A stretch of DNA of 17,733 nucleotides from JACJYE01 sp964432875 (lineage in GTDB: Bacteria; Bacteroidota; Bacteroidia; Chitinophagales; Saprospiraceae): positions 1 to 17,733 of the forward strand of contig CAYSPJ010000104.1 in the NCBI GenBank assembly GCA_964432875.1, in the 5' to 3' direction. The translations under genes were made by a program, and so were the position numbers. The notes beneath the pieces were generated by a model. The model was not told the DNA's origin, did no database searches, and saw nothing but the letters and a program-made list of their open reading frames with translations. Shown in pieces: positions 15,647-17,733 of this stretch (its first letter is position 1; each line of letters starts with the position of its first letter).

Positions 15647-15696
15647 TGTTAGTTGTACAATAATAAAAATTTCATCACCAAAGTAAAGAAAACATC

Positions 15697-17508
15697 ATGT
15701 TGCGATTACTATCTACAGTCGTTTTTTGCACGTTTTTTTTAGCTGGATACAGCCAGTTCAATAGCATCGGGCTGATTGGCAGCGCCACCCCTGGCGGGTG
15801 GGATGAAGACACCCCTATGGTTCAAGATGCTGAAAATCCAAACTTATGGACCTTGGAAATCACCTTGGCCGATGGAGAGGCCAAATTCCGGGCTGATGGC
15901 AACTGGGACGTCAACTGGGGAGACTCCCGCTTCCCCATCGGCACTGGTGTGCAAAATGGCCCCAATATCCCGGTGATTGCTGGCAACTATAGCGTTTCCT
16001 TCAACTCTGAAACAGGCGAGTATTTCTTTGATTACGACTCTGACATTGGGATTATCGGAAGCGCTACCCCTTTCGGCTGGGACCGCGAGGTGTTCATGTT
16101 TAAAGATGCTGATGACGATAACAAATACTATGTGACGCTCAACTTGCTTCAGGGCGCAGCAAAGTTCCGCGCCAATGGCAACTGGGACGTCAACTGGGGC
16201 GCTGTTGATTTTCCCTCCGGCATCGGCGAGCAGAACGGCGCTGACATCCCCGTTCCACAAGCAGGCCGGTACTTCATCACCTTCGATAAGTCGACTGGAG
16301 AGTATAACTTTGAAGAAGAGGTTGACTTTGCTTCTATCGGCATCATTGGCAGCGCCACTCCGGGTGGCTGGGATGTGGAGACCCCGCTCACCAAAGACTC
16401 CGGCAACCCCGATTTGTGGAAGGCTACCGTAACCCTTATCGAAGGCGCGGCGAAATTCCGCGCCAATGATAGCTGGGCCATCAACTGGGGTGGTACAGAA
16501 TTTCCTATTGGTATCGCTGAGTTGAACGGAGGTGATATCGTTGTGCCGGAAGCGGGTGAATATCTGGTTTCTTTTAATACCAACACCTTGGCCTATAGTT
16601 TCCTCTTGATTGGTGATTATAGCACGGTTGGGATTATCGGCGATGCCACTCCGGGTGGCTGGGATGTCGATACCCCCATGGAGCAAGACCCGGACGATAA
16701 ATCTATCTGGCGCTTGAGGGTAGAGCTCGTCACGGGCGAAGCCAAGTTTCGCGCTGATAACGACTGGGCCGTAAACTGGGGCGGTGGCACCTTCCCCGAA
16801 GGCGTTGCGGAGCTGGATGGCCCCAACATCCCGGTGATTGGCGGTGAGTATCGCGTAATCTTCAACGCTACCACTGGCGAATATAGCTTCGAAGAAGTGT
16901 TTGAATACGGTGCGGTCAGCCTCGTCGGCAAGTCTGGTCCTTTCAACGCTTGGCCCGAAACCGATGATATGGGCGCCCGCGACTGGTTCCTGGACAAAGA
17001 CAGCCAGGACCCTCACCTATGGACTACGCCCAGCGTGATGCTCCGCAATTATGCCGACGACGCCGATGGCGGCATTAAATTCAGGGCGGACACAGCCTGG
17101 GCGGTCAACTGGGGCGCCGCTGATTTCCCCACTGGCGTCGGTACTCAGGATGGGCCTAACATCCAGCCAGTAGCAGGCACTTATAGCATTGTCTTCAACT
17201 CGCTCGGCGGCGAATATGCTTTCGGCCCCGCGGTCTCTACCCGCGAGGAGCTGCTCAACCCCGCTGCAATCAAACTGCTGCCCAACCCGGCCAACACTAC
17301 CGTCTTTATTAACCTTGACACCGACAAGCTGGCCAACAACATCAATGTGCTGGTTTATGACTTGGCTGGCCGCCAGGTGATGAGCCAACGCTTCGACCTC
17401 AACGCCAACCTGGAGCTGAACGTCTCCAAGCTGCAAGTCGGCAGCTACCTGCTCAGCATCACTGATGGGAAGTATCTCATTGGTAAGCAGTTGATCATCG
17501 CACGTTAA
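15697..17508 (+). CDS. Secreted five-repeat SusE/SusF-like protein with T9SS sorting domain
   Basis: A 603-residue exported protein. A signal peptide (about 1-20) is followed by five tandem repeats of about 95 residues starting near 22, 115, 212, 309 and 404. Each carries an IG(L/I)IGSATPGGWD-like start, a KFRA(N/D)xxWxVNWG core and a GP(N/D)IPV-type segment before a final TGEYxF strand. These are the hallmarks of the SusE/SusF family, whose modules bind starch in Bacteroides. The fifth repeat is diverged (GKSGPFNAWPETDD) and has an insertion. The last about 80 residues (IKLLPNPANTTVFINL, LVYDLAGRQV, LQVGSYLLSI, KQLIIAR) form a type A T9SS C-terminal sorting domain. The protein should therefore be exported by the type IX system and released or anchored on the surface, unlike lipid-anchored classical SusE/F. 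No catalytic domain is seen. It is divergent from susCD and probably co-regulated with it. Glycan binding is inference. Confidence 0.9.
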   Translation: MLRLLSTVVFCTFFLAGYSQFNSIGLIGSATPGGWDEDTPMVQDAENPNLWTLEITLADGEAKFRADGNWDVNWGDSRFPIGTGVQNGPNIPVIAGNYSVSFNSETGEYFFDYDSDIGIIGSATPFGWDREVFMFKDADDDNKYYVTLNLLQGAAKFRANGNWDVNWGAVDFPSGIGEQNGADIPVPQAGRYFITFDKSTGEYNFEEEVDFASIGIIGSATPGGWDVETPLTKDSGNPDLWKATVTLIEGAAKFRANDSWAINWGGTEFPIGIAELNGGDIVVPEAGEYLVSFNTNTLAYSFLLIGDYSTVGIIGDATPGGWDVDTPMEQDPDDKSIWRLRVELVTGEAKFRADNDWAVNWGGGTFPEGVAELDGPNIPVIGGEYRVIFNATTGEYSFEEVFEYGAVSLVGKSGPFNAWPETDDMGARDWFLDKDSQDPHLWTTPSVMLRNYADDADGGIKFRADTAWAVNWGAADFPTGVGTQDGPNIQPVAGTYSIVFNSLGGEYAFGPAVSTREELLNPAAIKLLPNPANTTVFINLDTDKLANNINVLVYDLAGRQVMSQRFDLNANLELNVSKLQVGSYLLSITDGKYLIGKQLIIAR

Positions 17509-17533
17509 TATACCAGCCGATTGTTGCTGATTC

Positions 17534-17574
17534 AAAAAAGCGCCTGCCAGAGGATTTCTGGCAGGCGCTTTTTT
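17534..17574 (+). terminator. Strong intrinsic terminator
   Basis: A perfect 18-bp stem (17534-17551 with 17557-17574) with a five-base loop starts 25 bases after the stop codon of the SusE/F-like gene. It has six A at the base of the 5' arm and six T at the end of the 3' arm, so it could act in both directions. Confidence 0.92.
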
Positions 17575-17623
17575 CAGCCCCCCGCGCTTGAGATTACACC
17601 TGCCGCCTGCGGGTGGGAACCTC

Positions 17624-17693
<70 letters not shown>

Positions 17694-17733
17694 GGAGCGA
17701 AGCGACATCCCGGACGAGCGCAGCGAGAGCGGG
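17694..17733. repeat. GC-rich repetitive intergenic sequence, cut by the window edge
   Basis: After the heptamers comes a stretch with GAGCGAAGCGA and CGAGCGCAGCGAG motifs and a CCCG/CGGG pair flanking the centre (17709-17712 and 17730-17733). This suggests the left part of a larger palindromic intergenic repeat. The rest lies outside the window. Confidence 0.4.

Noticed and set aside
15844..17016. 390-codon open frame antisense to the SusE/F-like gene
   Set aside because: It mirrors the repeats on the other strand, has no signal peptide or known domain, and is explained by the repeat structure of the sense gene.

Overview
The window looks like a chromosomal piece of a Bacteroidota genome, most likely from the Saprospiria (Lewinella/Haliscomenobacter-like) branch. 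The phylum call rests on a SusC/SusD outer-membrane pair, a type IX secretion (T9SS) C-terminal sorting domain, promoter-like TAnnTTTG elements in several intergenic gaps, and the absence of clear Shine-Dalgarno sequences. The finer placement is inference. No tRNA, rRNA, CRISPR array, transposase or prophage gene was found.

Left part (1-6.7 kb): housekeeping and metabolic genes. An NADP-type isocitrate dehydrogenase (icd, minus strand, with its own terminator) diverges from ruvB (Holliday-junction motor). Nine bases after ruvB comes a 173-residue protein carrying the key residues of a protein-kinase fold (K, E, HRD, N, DxG) in a very small frame. A ThDP-dependent enzyme follows, which resembles animal ILVBL/HACL2 more than the usual bacterial acetolactate synthases. 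A 12-bp inverted repeat sits directly before its start codon. A small exported protein of unknown function (minus strand) and a two-domain 3-mercaptopyruvate/thiosulfate sulfurtransferase complete this part.

Middle (6.7-10.4 kb): a large exported BNR/Asp-box (sortilin/VPS10-like propeller) protein of 1046 residues. Immediately after its stop codon lies the C-terminal half of a xisI gene, broken by an in-frame stop codon. Next come a second copy of the 12-bp inverted repeat seen 7 kb upstream and a strong hairpin that probably terminates susD.

Right part (10.4-17.7 kb): a SusC/SusD outer-membrane uptake operon on the minus strand, and a divergently transcribed, secreted five-repeat SusE/SusF-like protein with a T9SS sorting domain. 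The SusD protein is unusually long (732 residues) because about 200 residues resembling one and a half to two SusE/SusF-type domains are inserted in it. The same sort of glycan-binding-like module therefore appears both inside the lipoprotein lid of the transporter and as a tandem array in the secreted neighbour. No glycoside hydrolase is visible in the window, so the substrate is unknown; alpha-glucan is a guess from the SusE/F resemblance. The window ends in a perfect 18-bp stem terminator, a ten-copy 7-bp tandem repeat and a GC-rich repetitive sequence cut off by the window edge.

The best candidate for something unusual is the SusC / SusD-with-embedded-SusE/F / secreted SusE/F-array locus. 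Secondary leads are the mini-kinase behind ruvB, the xisI remnant and the dispersed inverted repeats.
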